The position numbers were made by a program, and so were the translations under genes. 53,145 bases of DNA from Prochlorothrix hollandica PCC 9006 = CALU 1027. GTDB taxonomy: Bacteria > Cyanobacteriota > Cyanobacteriia > Prochlorotrichales > Prochlorotrichaceae. Shown one piece after another: positions 25,823-33,380 of the stretch. The stretch lies in the NCBI RefSeq assembly GCF_000332315.1, contig NZ_KB235941.1, positions 254,322-307,466 of the forward strand, given 5' to 3'. The notes below the pieces were generated by a model. The model was not told the origin of the DNA. It did no database searches and worked only from the letters and a program-made list of their open reading frames with translations. Within the stretch, counting starts at the first letter, position 1, and each line of letters starts with the position of its first letter.

Positions 25823-27082
25823 ATGCGCACTCGATCGCGACCCGCCCCGAACCGTTTGCAATTTCTGTTTACCCCCTGGCAGGAAATCGATGGTCTGCTG
25901 TTAGTCCTCACCATTGGTCTCACCATCTTGGGGGGAGTCATGATCCGCAGCACCGAACTCAACTATGGTTGGACGGATTGGTGGCAACACTGGCTAGTGG
26001 GAGCCGTGGGCTTGATCTTGACCCTGATCCTGGCCCGAATGCGGTACGAGTATTTTCTGCAGTGGCAATGGTTTATCTATGGGGCTACCTGTCTCTCCCT
26101 GGTGGCGGTGAAGGTGGTGGGCACCAGTGCCCTGGGGGCACAGCGCTGGATTACCATCGGCGGTTTTAATATCCAGCCGTCAGAGTTTGCCAAACTGGGG
26201 GCCATTATTGTCCTGGCTGCTAGCCTCAGCACCTATACCGCTTCCACCTTGTCGGGTTTTTTCCGGGCCTTGCTGATCATTGCCCTGCCCTGGGGCTTGG
26301 TCTTCGTTCAGCCCGACTTGGGAACCTCGTTGGTGTTTGGGGCGGTGAGCCTGGTGATGCTCTACTGGGCCAATGCCAATCCCGGTTGGCTGCTGATCAT
26401 GGGGTCCCCCCTCATTTCCGCCATTCTGTTTTCCCGCTATTTACCGGCCTGGTTTGCCTGGTTAGCCCTCATTTCCTTAATTGCCTGGAAAACCTTGCCC
26501 TGGGCACAGTTGGCGGGGTTGGTGACCTTGGTGGGCAACCTGGTGGCAGGGGGCTTGGGCAATTGGTTTTGGTTTAATTTGCTTAAGGACTACCAACGGG
26601 ATCGCCTGATCCTGTTTATGGATCCCGATCGCGACCCCCTTGGCGGGGGCTATCACCTGATCCAGTCCCGCATTGCCATTGGGGCCGGAGAACTGTGGGG
26701 ACGGGGCTTGCACCATGGCACCCAAACCCAGTTGAACTTTATTCCAGAGCAGCACACCGACTTTATTTTTTCCGCCATTGGTGAAGAGTTGGGCTTTATC
26801 GGATCGTTGGTGGTGCTGTTGGTATTTTGGCTCATTTGCCTGCGATTAGTGATTATCGCCCAAAATGCCAAGGATAACTTTGGTTCGTTGCTGGCCATTG
26901 GGGTGCTGGGGATGTTGGTGTTTCAGGTGGTGGTCAATGTGGGCATGACCATAGGATTAGCTCCAGTGACGGGGATTCCCCTGCCCTGGTTAAGTTATGG
27001 CCGATCGGCCATGTTGACCAATTTTATGGCGATCGGCTTGGTGGAGTCCGTCGCCAACCATCGCCACCGACCCAAGTTTTAG
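25823..27082 (+). CDS. rodA: RodA peptidoglycan glycosyltransferase (SEDS)
   Basis: The protein has 419 residues with about ten membrane helices. SEDS signatures are present: GAQRWITIGGFNIQPSEFAK (about 110-129), QPDLGTSLVFG (about 163-173), the GGGYHLIQSRIAIGAGELWG segment, PEQHTDFIFSAIGEELGF and GIPLPWLSYGRSAMLTN near the end. RodA polymerises lipid II in the lateral cell wall with a class B PBP; the branch (RodA rather than FtsW) is inferred from the GGYH/IPEQHTDFIF context. It follows the amidase in an apparent operon. The stop codon lies inside a 12-bp tandem repeat (GCCCAAGTTTTA, about three units). Confidence 0.92.
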   Translation: MRTRSRPAPNRLQFLFTPWQEIDGLLLVLTIGLTILGGVMIRSTELNYGWTDWWQHWLVGAVGLILTLILARMRYEYFLQWQWFIYGATCLSLVAVKVVGTSALGAQRWITIGGFNIQPSEFAKLGAIIVLAASLSTYTASTLSGFFRALLIIALPWGLVFVQPDLGTSLVFGAVSLVMLYWANANPGWLLIMGSPLISAILFSRYLPAWFAWLALISLIAWKTLPWAQLAGLVTLVGNLVAGGLGNWFWFNLLKDYQRDRLILFMDPDRDPLGGGYHLIQSRIAIGAGELWGRGLHHGTQTQLNFIPEQHTDFIFSAIGEELGFIGSLVVLLVFWLICLRLVIIAQNAKDNFGSLLAIGVLGMLVFQVVVNVGMTIGLAPVTGIPLPWLSYGRSAMLTNFMAIGLVESVANHRHRPKF

Positions 27083-27102
27083 CCCAAGTTTTAGCCCAAG
27101 TT

Positions 27103-27324
27103 TTAGCCAGCGTCCCCCGATGCTGCTTCATCCTCCTGCAACCCATCGAGGAGGAGGTGAAAGAGGAGGTGAAAGTTGAACTCCTCTGTCAACTCTGTCA
27201 GGGGAACCACGAGGGATTGGTACTCGGCGGGGAAGCGATCGACGATGGTCAACAGGTCACGATCGTCCGCCAATTCTACCGCATGATACAGGGATGCCCT
27301 GAGATCTGGGGAGAGGGCTTGCAA
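27103..27324 (-). CDS. small helical protein resembling the C-terminal tail of hybrid kinases (possible relic)
   Basis: The protein has about 73 residues from TTG at 27324; the frame is open up to 27366 but holds no ATG. The sequence LSPDLRASLYHAVELADDRDLLTIVDRFP followed by FNFHLLFHLL (described in parts) looks like the short helical domain at the C-terminus of many cyanobacterial hybrid kinases. The 1581-residue kinase in this window has a comparable tail. Either a free-standing small protein or the remnant of a lost kinase would fit. The gene is convergent with rodA. Confidence 0.4.
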   Translation of the reverse strand: MQALSPDLRASLYHAVELADDRDLLTIVDRFPAEYQSLVVPLTELTEEFNFHLLFHLLLDGLQEDEAASGDAG

Positions 27325-27464
27325 GCTGTCCTTGAACGGGACTGGAATTTTGCCTGGTAGGTGACGTTACATTTTGGTGGGTGAGGTGGATTCACAGCGA
27401 CGGGTCAGCACTGGTTTTGCTGACCCGCACTGACCTGTTTAACTGACCTGTTTAACTGACTTGT

Positions 27465-28067
27465 TTAATAGTTGCGTTCCGAAAACTCAAAATGGGTGGA
27501 TTCTCCCCGGAGACAGGTGTCTAAAATGTTGGCTTCCGGTAATTCGGTGGTTTCTGCCAATCCGATCGCGCAATTGGATAGCACCAGGGGTAAAAGACTG
27601 CGGCGACAGGTTTCCACCACTCCATCTAGGTTTGCAAAGGTTTCGCTCTCGTGGATATCGGCAACACAGAGGCCCAACTCTTGGGGGCGGCGTACTTGGT
27701 AACAGTCTTCCACAATTTTCAAGGCGCTGAGATTGCTGTTGGTTAAACCGGTGGCGGTGGCGATCGTGGTGGCGCAGGTGCTCAGTTCTGCGGGGCGGAT
27801 GCTTTGGGCACAGGCCATGGCGGTTTGGGCGGGGGTGAGACCAATGCCCTGGAGATCGGTGCTACAGGTGGCGTAGGCTTCGGAGCTATTGGGGCTACTG
27901 GGGCGATCGGCCCAACTGGGTCCGGCAGTGCCCAGCAGTAAGCCCAGGGCCGCGAGGGTGCTGCTGCCCCACATCAGGGCTGCGTTGGGGAGGGGGTGAT
28001 GGGGGAGGGGGTGATGGGTGCGGGGGCGATCGCCAGCGGGGGGCATCAGGGTGATCAGGGGAGCCAT
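27465..28067 (-). CDS. secreted Cys-repeat hypothetical protein
   Basis: The protein has 200 residues from ATG 28067, or 169 from ATG 27974. The shorter form is likely, because the first 31 residues are low complexity and come from a GGGGGTGATGGG-type repeat. A signal peptide (MWGSSTLAALGLLLGTAGPSWA) follows. The mature part carries nine Cys in a recurring pattern of about 40-45 residues (C..D...L....TAMAC...RPAEL..C), repeated about four times, so it is likely a small disulfide-bonded alpha repeat in the periplasm. Similar Cys-spaced cyanobacterial secreted proteins exist, but no function is known to me. It stands alone between rodA and dapB. Confidence 0.65.
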   Translation of the reverse strand: MAPLITLMPPAGDRPRTHHPLPHHPLPNAALMWGSSTLAALGLLLGTAGPSWADRPSSPNSSEAYATCSTDLQGIGLTPAQTAMACAQSIRPAELSTCATTIATATGLTNSNLSALKIVEDCYQVRRPQELGLCVADIHESETFANLDGVVETCRRSLLPLVLSNCAIGLAETTELPEANILDTCLRGESTHFEFSERNY

Positions 28068-28268
28068 GGCAAAACAGTCCTCAAGGATATTCTCTTTAGA
28101 CTATATCTTGAGACTCTCGCTTGAGCTGGACAGCCTAGCCGGATCCCCTGGGCCATCCTCAGATTCCAGACCCCTGTTGAGGCTGTGGATTAAGGCTGCG
28201 GATTGAGGCTGCGGATTGTGATGGGTCCTACAGAATGGGAGCATCCCAGCTTGGCAACTTGCTCTTCA

Positions 28269-28365
28269 TCCCTCATCCCCCAGCCCCTTCTCCCAGGGCG
28301 GGAGACGGGGAGCCAGAACGTTCAAAGTCCCTCTCCCGTTCTGGGAGAGGGATTTAGGGTGAGGG
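28269..28365. repeat. hairpin repeat of the CCCTCATCCCC type downstream of dapB
   Basis: CCCTCATCCCCCAGCCCCTTC pairs loosely with AGGGATTTAGGGTGAGGG. An inner perfect stem, CCCTCTCCC/GGGAGAGGG, lies at 28329-28351. This kind of repeat is common between genes in cyanobacteria. It lies 20 bases beyond the dapB stop and may act in 3' end formation. Confidence 0.5.
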
Positions 28366-28385
28366 CCGCCAAAGCGGGATGTATC

Positions 28386-29225
28386 CTACAGAATTTTGTC
28401 GAGACCATACACCAGGGATTTCAGTTCCAGCACTTTCCGCACCGCCAAGACTACACCGGGCATATAACAGCCGCGATCGCTGGTGTCGTGGCGAATGGTG
28501 TATAGCTCCCCCGGTGCCCCGAACAAAATTTCTTGATGGGCAATCAGTCCCGGCAAGCGCACGCTATGGATGCGGATGCCTTCGGCGGCGGCGGCTCCCC
28601 GTGCTCCGGCCATCTTTTCCGTTTCCTGCACTGCGGGGGGGTTATAGGTTTGCCCCAGTTCCCCTAGGAGTTGGGCCGTTTGCACCGCTGTCCCGCTGGG
28701 GGCATCAGCCTTGTGGTTGTGGTGTAGCTCAATGATTTCCACATGGTTATAAAAGCGGGAGGCTTGGATGGCGGCTTGCTGCATCAAGACCACCCCAATG
28801 GAAAAGTTGGGAATGACTAAACAGCCGACGCTGGCTTTGTCGGCAAATTCGGCTAAGTCCTGCAACTGCTGGGGACTGAGACCGGTGGTGCCCACCACGG
28901 GCCGCACGCCGTAGGCAATGGCCGATCGCACGTTGTGGTACACCGCATCGGGGTGGGTGAAGTCCACCATCACCGGTATTTGCTTTTCTTGGGCGGCAAA
29001 GGCCAGGGTCCCTTCTAGATCGTTGGTGATGGGTATTTCCAGGGGTCCACAACCAATGACTTCGCCAATGTCTTGACCAATGTGGTCTGGGTTGCGGGCT
29101 AATACTGCAATCAGGTCGAGACCCTCAGCCTGGGCCACTGCTTTGACAGTTTCCCGTCCCATTTTGCCGGTGGCTCCGTTAATGACCACGGGAATGGGGG
29201 CTGAGGGGGGGGGTGTGACAGTCAT
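28386..29225 (-). CDS. dapB: 4-hydroxy-tetrahydrodipicolinate reductase
   Basis: The protein has 279 residues, the usual cyanobacterial length. The Rossmann start [13 protein letters not shown] (about 13-25), [23 protein letters not shown] and the substrate signature [15 protein letters not shown] (about 168-182) identify DapB. It reduces hydroxytetrahydrodipicolinate with NAD(P)H in lysine and meso-diaminopimelate synthesis, which supplies peptidoglycan. It has no obvious operon partner here. The upstream side holds a 14-bp tandem repeat (29260-29309) and repeat E1. Confidence 0.96.
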   Translation of the reverse strand: MTVTPPPSAPIPVVINGATGKMGRETVKAVAQAEGLDLIAVLARNPDHIGQDIGEVIGCGPLEIPITNDLEGTLAFAAQEKQIPVMVDFTHPDAVYHNVRSAIAYGVRPVVGTTGLSPQQLQDLAEFADKASVGCLVIPNFSIGVVLMQQAAIQASRFYNHVEIIELHHNHKADAPSGTAVQTAQLLGELGQTYNPPAVQETEKMAGARGAAAAEGIRIHSVRLPGLIAHQEILFGAPGELYTIRHDTSDRGCYMPGVVLAVRKVLELKSLVYGLDKIL

Positions 29226-29345
29226 CTAAATCCTAGTCTCCGTATGCTTGTCGCTCAAGAATCGCCGCTGAATAATCGCCGCTGAATAATCGCCGCTGAA
29301 TAATCGCCGATCGTAACCCGTTCGTAGCAGGGACTGAAGTCCCTG

Positions 29346-29462
29346 GTTGACTGACATAAGATGGTCGCTGTAGGTTGGGTTGAGGTACGAAACCCAACAG
29401 CCACAATGGTTATGTTGGGTTTCGCAAGGCTCTACCCAACCTACGGGAACATGGGCTTTTCA
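29346..29462 (+). repeat. dispersed repeat family E, copy E1
   Basis: The core is GTAGGTTGGGTTGAGGTACGAAACCCAACAG...TGTTGGGTTTCGCAAGGCTCTACCCAACCTAC, a long imperfect hairpin (described by its arms). Other copies are at 40714, 45468 (inverted) and 46087 (mosaic). It is preceded by TTGACTGACATAAGATGGTCGC. Confidence 0.85.
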
Positions 29463-29496
29463 GACGTTTTGTCAGTCAATCAGCTAAAGTCCTTAT

Positions 29497-30888
29497 CTAA
29501 CGGGAACGGCTGCGATCGCGGCGGGGACGGGGACGACCATAGGGCCGATCGTCCGGGTTCCCCCCAGGGCTAGGGTTAGCGGGCCGATCGCCCCAGTCTT
29601 GGGGACTGTTTTGGGGACTGTTTTGGGGACGGTCTTGGGGACTGTTTTGGGGACGGTCTTGGGGACTATTTTGGCGCTCTGCGTCTCGGCTCCAAGCCCC
29701 TAAATCCAGGGGAGGCCGATCGAGATTGGGATCGGGGGGTGCAGTCCCATCATTTTGTTGCCATGGGTCATACCCGCGATCGCCATAGCCTGGGTTTTGA
29801 TAGCTTGAATTTTCATAGCTTGAATTTTCATAGCTTGAATTTTCATAGCTTGAATTTTCATAGCCTGAGTCGCCATAGTCCCGGCTGTTGTCATCCCGAT
29901 CGCCATAACCGCGATCGTCATAGCCCGCAGTATCGTAACCCCGATCGCCATAACCGCGATCGCCATAGCTCCGATCGTCATAGCCCAGGCCATCAGCCCC
30001 TGGGGAACGATAACCCCGCCGCCCCTTGGGTTCGGGTCTGTCGTTGCGACTCCGCGTTTTGCCCCCGCGCTGGGTGCGTTTGCCTTCGGTGTAGTCCCGA
30101 TCGTCATAACCGCGATTGTCGTAACCGCGATCGTCATAACCGCGATCGTCGTAACCCGCATTACCATAACCGCGATCGGGGGTAGCTATATAACCCCGGC
30201 GATCGCGGGCCAGGGGGCGATCGTCGGGAGTGCGGGCCACTTCCGCCAGAATTCGGCGACTCACCTCGATAAACGTATCTCGCCGTAGATAGGGATAGTC
30301 GCTGATCCATAAATCCCGATTAGGCAGGTAAGCATCACTAATCTTGCTGATGCGGCTTAAATTCTTTTCCTTGGACAGCAACAATAACTGAACCGGCATC
30401 CCCGGCAAAAGGGTTTTGTGGTCTTGGTGGAGGGGAGCCTGCACCAGGGTTTTGAACCCTGTTTCATCCCCCACCTCCAGGTTTATGCGTCGCTCCCGGT
30501 TTTCCACCACCACCAGTTCTCCCCGCTTATTCACCGTCTCCTCGGTGCCCACCAAGTCTTCCGTGATATAGACATCCAAGATCTCCCCCTGCCACAGCCC
30601 CCCATGGGGATAGTTGCGGTAGTTGCGGTTGCGCATACTGGCTTCATAAATGGGGAACCACAACCAATACAGTCCCGTAGCCATGCCAAACAGGAACCGG
30701 AAAAAGCCAGAGGTTTCGTTATCCCGTGTAATCGAGCCAATGACCAGCACCACCGTTAAGGCCGTGACGGAAATCAGTAACCGCTTCAGCAATTCCTGCA
30801 CCTTGCCCCAATAGTGCTTGTATTGATCCCCCGTGGCCACGGCGGGGATTAGGGCTTCAACGGTTTTGCGGGTGAGGGGTATGAGCAT
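29497..30888 (-). CDS. cyanobacterial membrane protein with long Tyr/Arg/Asp-rich disordered tail
   Basis: The protein has 463 residues. Residues 1-210 have two membrane helices (about 35-53 and 63-82) and a basic cytosolic domain with a conserved-looking VYITEDLVGTEETVNKRGEL. The type is widespread in cyanobacteria and often annotated vaguely as a phosphate permease-like protein. From about 234 to 463 the chain is low complexity: RGYDDRG and SYENS repeats, then a QDRPQNSP repeat and a basic RRDRSRSR end. The tail is encoded by a 15-bp DNA repeat containing the CGATCG core of HIP1, so it probably grew by repeat expansion. Function is unknown; phase-separating or adhesive behaviour is only a speculation. 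Confidence 0.7.
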   Translation of the reverse strand: MLIPLTRKTVEALIPAVATGDQYKHYWGKVQELLKRLLISVTALTVVLVIGSITRDNETSGFFRFLFGMATGLYWLWFPIYEASMRNRNYRNYPHGGLWQGEILDVYITEDLVGTEETVNKRGELVVVENRERRINLEVGDETGFKTLVQAPLHQDHKTLLPGMPVQLLLLSKEKNLSRISKISDAYLPNRDLWISDYPYLRRDTFIEVSRRILAEVARTPDDRPLARDRRGYIATPDRGYGNAGYDDRGYDDRGYDNRGYDDRDYTEGKRTQRGGKTRSRNDRPEPKGRRGYRSPGADGLGYDDRSYGDRGYGDRGYDTAGYDDRGYGDRDDNSRDYGDSGYENSSYENSSYENSSYENSSYQNPGYGDRGYDPWQQNDGTAPPDPNLDRPPLDLGAWSRDAERQNSPQDRPQNSPQDRPQNSPQNSPQDWGDRPANPSPGGNPDDRPYGRPRPRRDRSRSR

Positions 30889-31045
30889 GAGTTCCAGAGG
30901 GTTCGGGTAAGGAGCTGGGAACCAGGAGTTTGGGCTGCAGAGTTGGGTCCGGGGGGCGATCGGCTATCGTCCTCCAGCAGGGGGCAGATCTGGGGGAAAC
31001 ACCGTCCCCTCTCCACCACCCTGGTCAGGACTTACCATTGTATTC

Positions 31046-31146
31046 AGAGCACCTCGAAAAATCCAAATTATCGCCCCTGTACCAACGTAAGAATAGGGGT
31101 TGGGTTGGGCGGCTTCGCCGCCCAACCCCATTAATCGAGGTGCCCT
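31046..31146. repeat. dispersed repeat family C, copy C4
   Basis: The element is bounded by AGAGCACCTCGAAAAATCC and AATCGAGGTGCCC, with the central GGGCGGCTTCGCCGCCC palindrome. The rest of 30889-31280 holds no gene I can support. Confidence 0.88.
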
Positions 31147-31280
31147 TCATCATATCCTGGTATCCCAAGATCCCAGCATCCCCAGATATTCAGTCGATCG
31201 CCAGGGGGCTGGCATTGGGGATACCATGGGAGGCGATGCGCGATCGCTCCTGACCCTGAACCCTTACCTTTATTCTGGCT

Positions 31281-32303
31281 ATGCAACACCTACGTCGTTG
31301 GTTCATTGCCCTCTTGATGATAGTGACGACAGCCATCGGTCTCATTTCCTGGCAAACCCAAACCGTGGCCCAATTACCCACCTCCAATCCCCAGCAGGCA
31401 CCGGCTGACCTGACCTTAGAGGCGGCGGGTCTCACCCTGGAGAAATTGGCGGATGGGGTTTATGGACTGCTGGCTAGCACCGACTTTCCCCCCACTGCCC
31501 CCAATATTGCCATCTGTAATGGCAGCATTATCATTGGTTCTGACGGGGTTTTAGTGGTAGATCCGTTCCAGAACGAGGATTTAGCTAATTTACTCTTTTC
31601 CACCGTAGCTGAGTTAACGGATCAACCGATTCGCTACGCCCTTAATAGTCACTATCACTTTGACCATTCGGGGGGAAACGCTGCGGCTGAAGCCTTGCAG
31701 TATCCCATTGTTGGCCGGGGTCCGATCCGGGACTTTATGTTGACCCGCAACCGGGAGATGGATCCCAACGTCACCCCCCCGGATCTGGTGTTACAACAGA
31801 GCGGTGAACTGTGGTTGGGCGATCGCCAGGTGCAACTGGTGGAGTTTGATGGCCATTCCGGCGGAACAGACTTGATCGCCTATATCCCCGATAGCGATCT
31901 CCTAATTGCGGGGGATCTGCTGTTCACGGAGCGCATTCCCTACCTGGGGGATGGCAACATTCGGGTTTGGCAAGACACCCTAGGCCAGTTAGCGACGGCC
32001 TATCCCACCGCGACCCTATGGCCCGGTCATGGACCCCTCAGTGATCCCACGGATCTGATGGCCCTCCAGGGGTACCTGAAAACCCTGGAAACTCTGGCTT
32101 TAGGTTGGAAAGCTGATGGACTATCCCAGGAGGCGGCGATCGCCCAAACCCCACTACCGCAACCCTATCAAACCTATCTGTTTCAGGGAATGTTCCCCGG
32201 CAACCTGGAGGTGGCTTACCAACAAATCACCCTAGGACAAGATGATGCTGCCTCCATTCAAGCCTATTTCCAGGCCCAGGCTCCAGCCTTACGGGCACTG
32301 TAG
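31281..32303 (+). CDS. exported metallo-beta-lactamase-fold hydrolase
   Basis: The protein has 340 residues. A hydrophobic N-terminal signal (residues 7-24) is followed by a Gln/Pro-rich stretch. The MBL fold shows the HxHxDH motif as SHYHFDHSGG (about 122-131), then FDGHSGGTDLIAY (His) and LIAGDLLF (Asp), and a last metal His in LWPGHGPLSDP. Members of the quinoprotein/Zn-hydrolase-like branch are periplasmic. The substrate is not known. The start codon is preceded by no strong Shine-Dalgarno. A strong terminator follows the gene. Confidence 0.85.
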   Translation: MQHLRRWFIALLMIVTTAIGLISWQTQTVAQLPTSNPQQAPADLTLEAAGLTLEKLADGVYGLLASTDFPPTAPNIAICNGSIIIGSDGVLVVDPFQNEDLANLLFSTVAELTDQPIRYALNSHYHFDHSGGNAAAEALQYPIVGRGPIRDFMLTRNREMDPNVTPPDLVLQQSGELWLGDRQVQLVEFDGHSGGTDLIAYIPDSDLLIAGDLLFTERIPYLGDGNIRVWQDTLGQLATAYPTATLWPGHGPLSDPTDLMALQGYLKTLETLALGWKADGLSQEAAIAQTPLPQPYQTYLFQGMFPGNLEVAYQQITLGQDDAASIQAYFQAQAPALRAL

Positions 32304-32404
32304 CAACGCCAGAGACCAGAGCAAGGGACACCAAATCTACGGAATGCTGAGATCCCCATGGCTCCAGCGAGATACCTGTATATTTTTGGCTTCCTTGAAC
32401 CAGA

Positions 32405-32447
32405 AATCAGGGATCTACACGTGCCAACCTAAGATCCCCGATTTTTT
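32405..32447 (+). terminator. Rho-independent terminator after the MBL hydrolase gene
   Basis: AATCAGGGATCT and AGATCCCCGATT (one mismatch) form a 12-bp stem around ACACGTGCCAACCTA, followed by a T-run. An equivalent hairpin recurs in the next tandem copy about 97 bases downstream. Confidence 0.65.
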
Positions 32448-32603
32448 CTAAGGCAACGTCTAGAACCGCTCAGCCAAAGGGTCAAAAATCGGGGATCTGT
32501 GCGCTAGGGATCTACACGTGCCAACCTAAGATCCCCGATTTTTTCTAAGGCAACGTCTAGAACCGCTCAGCCAAAGGGACAGAAATCGGGGATCTGTGCT
32601 TCA
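32410..32603. repeat. 97-bp tandem duplication carrying the terminator
   Basis: Two near-identical 97-bp units (starts 32410 and 32507) share GGGATCTACACGTGCCAACC and the GATCCCCGATTTTTTC hairpin. Shorter GGGGATCTGTGC copies follow to about 32640. The gap from 32604 to 32786 has no gene. Confidence 0.85.
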
Positions 32604-32786
32604 GGGACAAATCGGGGATCTGTGCGCCAGGGACAAGCCTCCTAGAGCTTGGTCTACCCAAGGATTGCTCTGCCCAATGCTGAGGCTGCTGGGTGTGGGG
32701 AAGAAACCCTGGGTACCAAGGCCCGCTTATTGTAAACTTATGTAAATTAACGCTCATTATTTAAGACCTCTACGCGGTGATGTGCC

Positions 32787-33380
32787 ATGGCTATTCGTCC
32801 CTCCCTCAGCAACCTTGGTGTGGGTATTGGTTTAGTGTTAGTGGTCATTGGCTTTTGGGCCTATGCCACCGAAAACGTCAGCCTGAGTTTACCGGGACTC
32901 TTTTATGGCGGTCCCCTGCTGCTCATTGGCGTTGCCCTGAAAGCGGCTGAACTGAAACCGGTGCCCTTTAGTCAGCCCACTTCTGCTGAGGTGCTGGCCC
33001 TGAGGGAGCAACAGGCCACCGCTACCCAAACCCAAGTCCGCACCGATGTCAATCGTTACCGTTATGGTCAATATGTCCACTTGGAAACTACCCTCAAAGC
33101 CCTAGACCTCATTGTCAAGAACCAAGAACGCCCCGAACTGGATGGGGTGCGGGAAGAAAATCGCAGTGGAGCCTATGCCCTGGTGCTGGAATTTAGCACC
33201 CCAGACACAGCCTTTAGTAAATGGCAGCAGAAGCAGGAGAAAATGACCCGGTTTTTTGGTCCCAATATCGCGATCGAACTGTCGCAACCGAAGGCCCATC
33301 GGGTAGAACTGGCCCTGATTACTACGACAGAATCCCAGCAGCAGCCCAGTCAAGGGCAGTCTATGGCAGTATCCAGTTGA
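32787..33380 (+). CDS. DUF2854 family membrane protein
   Basis: The protein has 197 residues. Two membrane helices (about 9-27 and 33-51, VGIGLVLVVIGFWAY and GLFYGGPLLLIGVAL) precede the conserved ALKAAELKPVPF block (about 50-61), which marks DUF2854. This family is shared by cyanobacteria and plant chloroplasts, and its function is not known to me. A soluble domain follows (about 85-185). The stop codon lies 20 bases inside the 3' end of the convergent Nth-Ung gene. The Gln/Ser-rich tail (SQQQPSQGQS) is the part that overlaps it. Confidence 0.85.
   Translation: MAIRPSLSNLGVGIGLVLVVIGFWAYATENVSLSLPGLFYGGPLLLIGVALKAAELKPVPFSQPTSAEVLALREQQATATQTQVRTDVNRYRYGQYVHLETTLKALDLIVKNQERPELDGVREENRSGAYALVLEFSTPDTAFSKWQQKQEKMTRFFGPNIAIELSQPKAHRVELALITTTESQQQPSQGQSMAVSS

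Noticed and set aside
29739-30185. Plus-strand frame rich in HRDRH opposite the disordered tail
   Set aside because: It is the antisense shadow of the 15-bp repeat; the minus-strand gene has a normal folded N-terminal domain.
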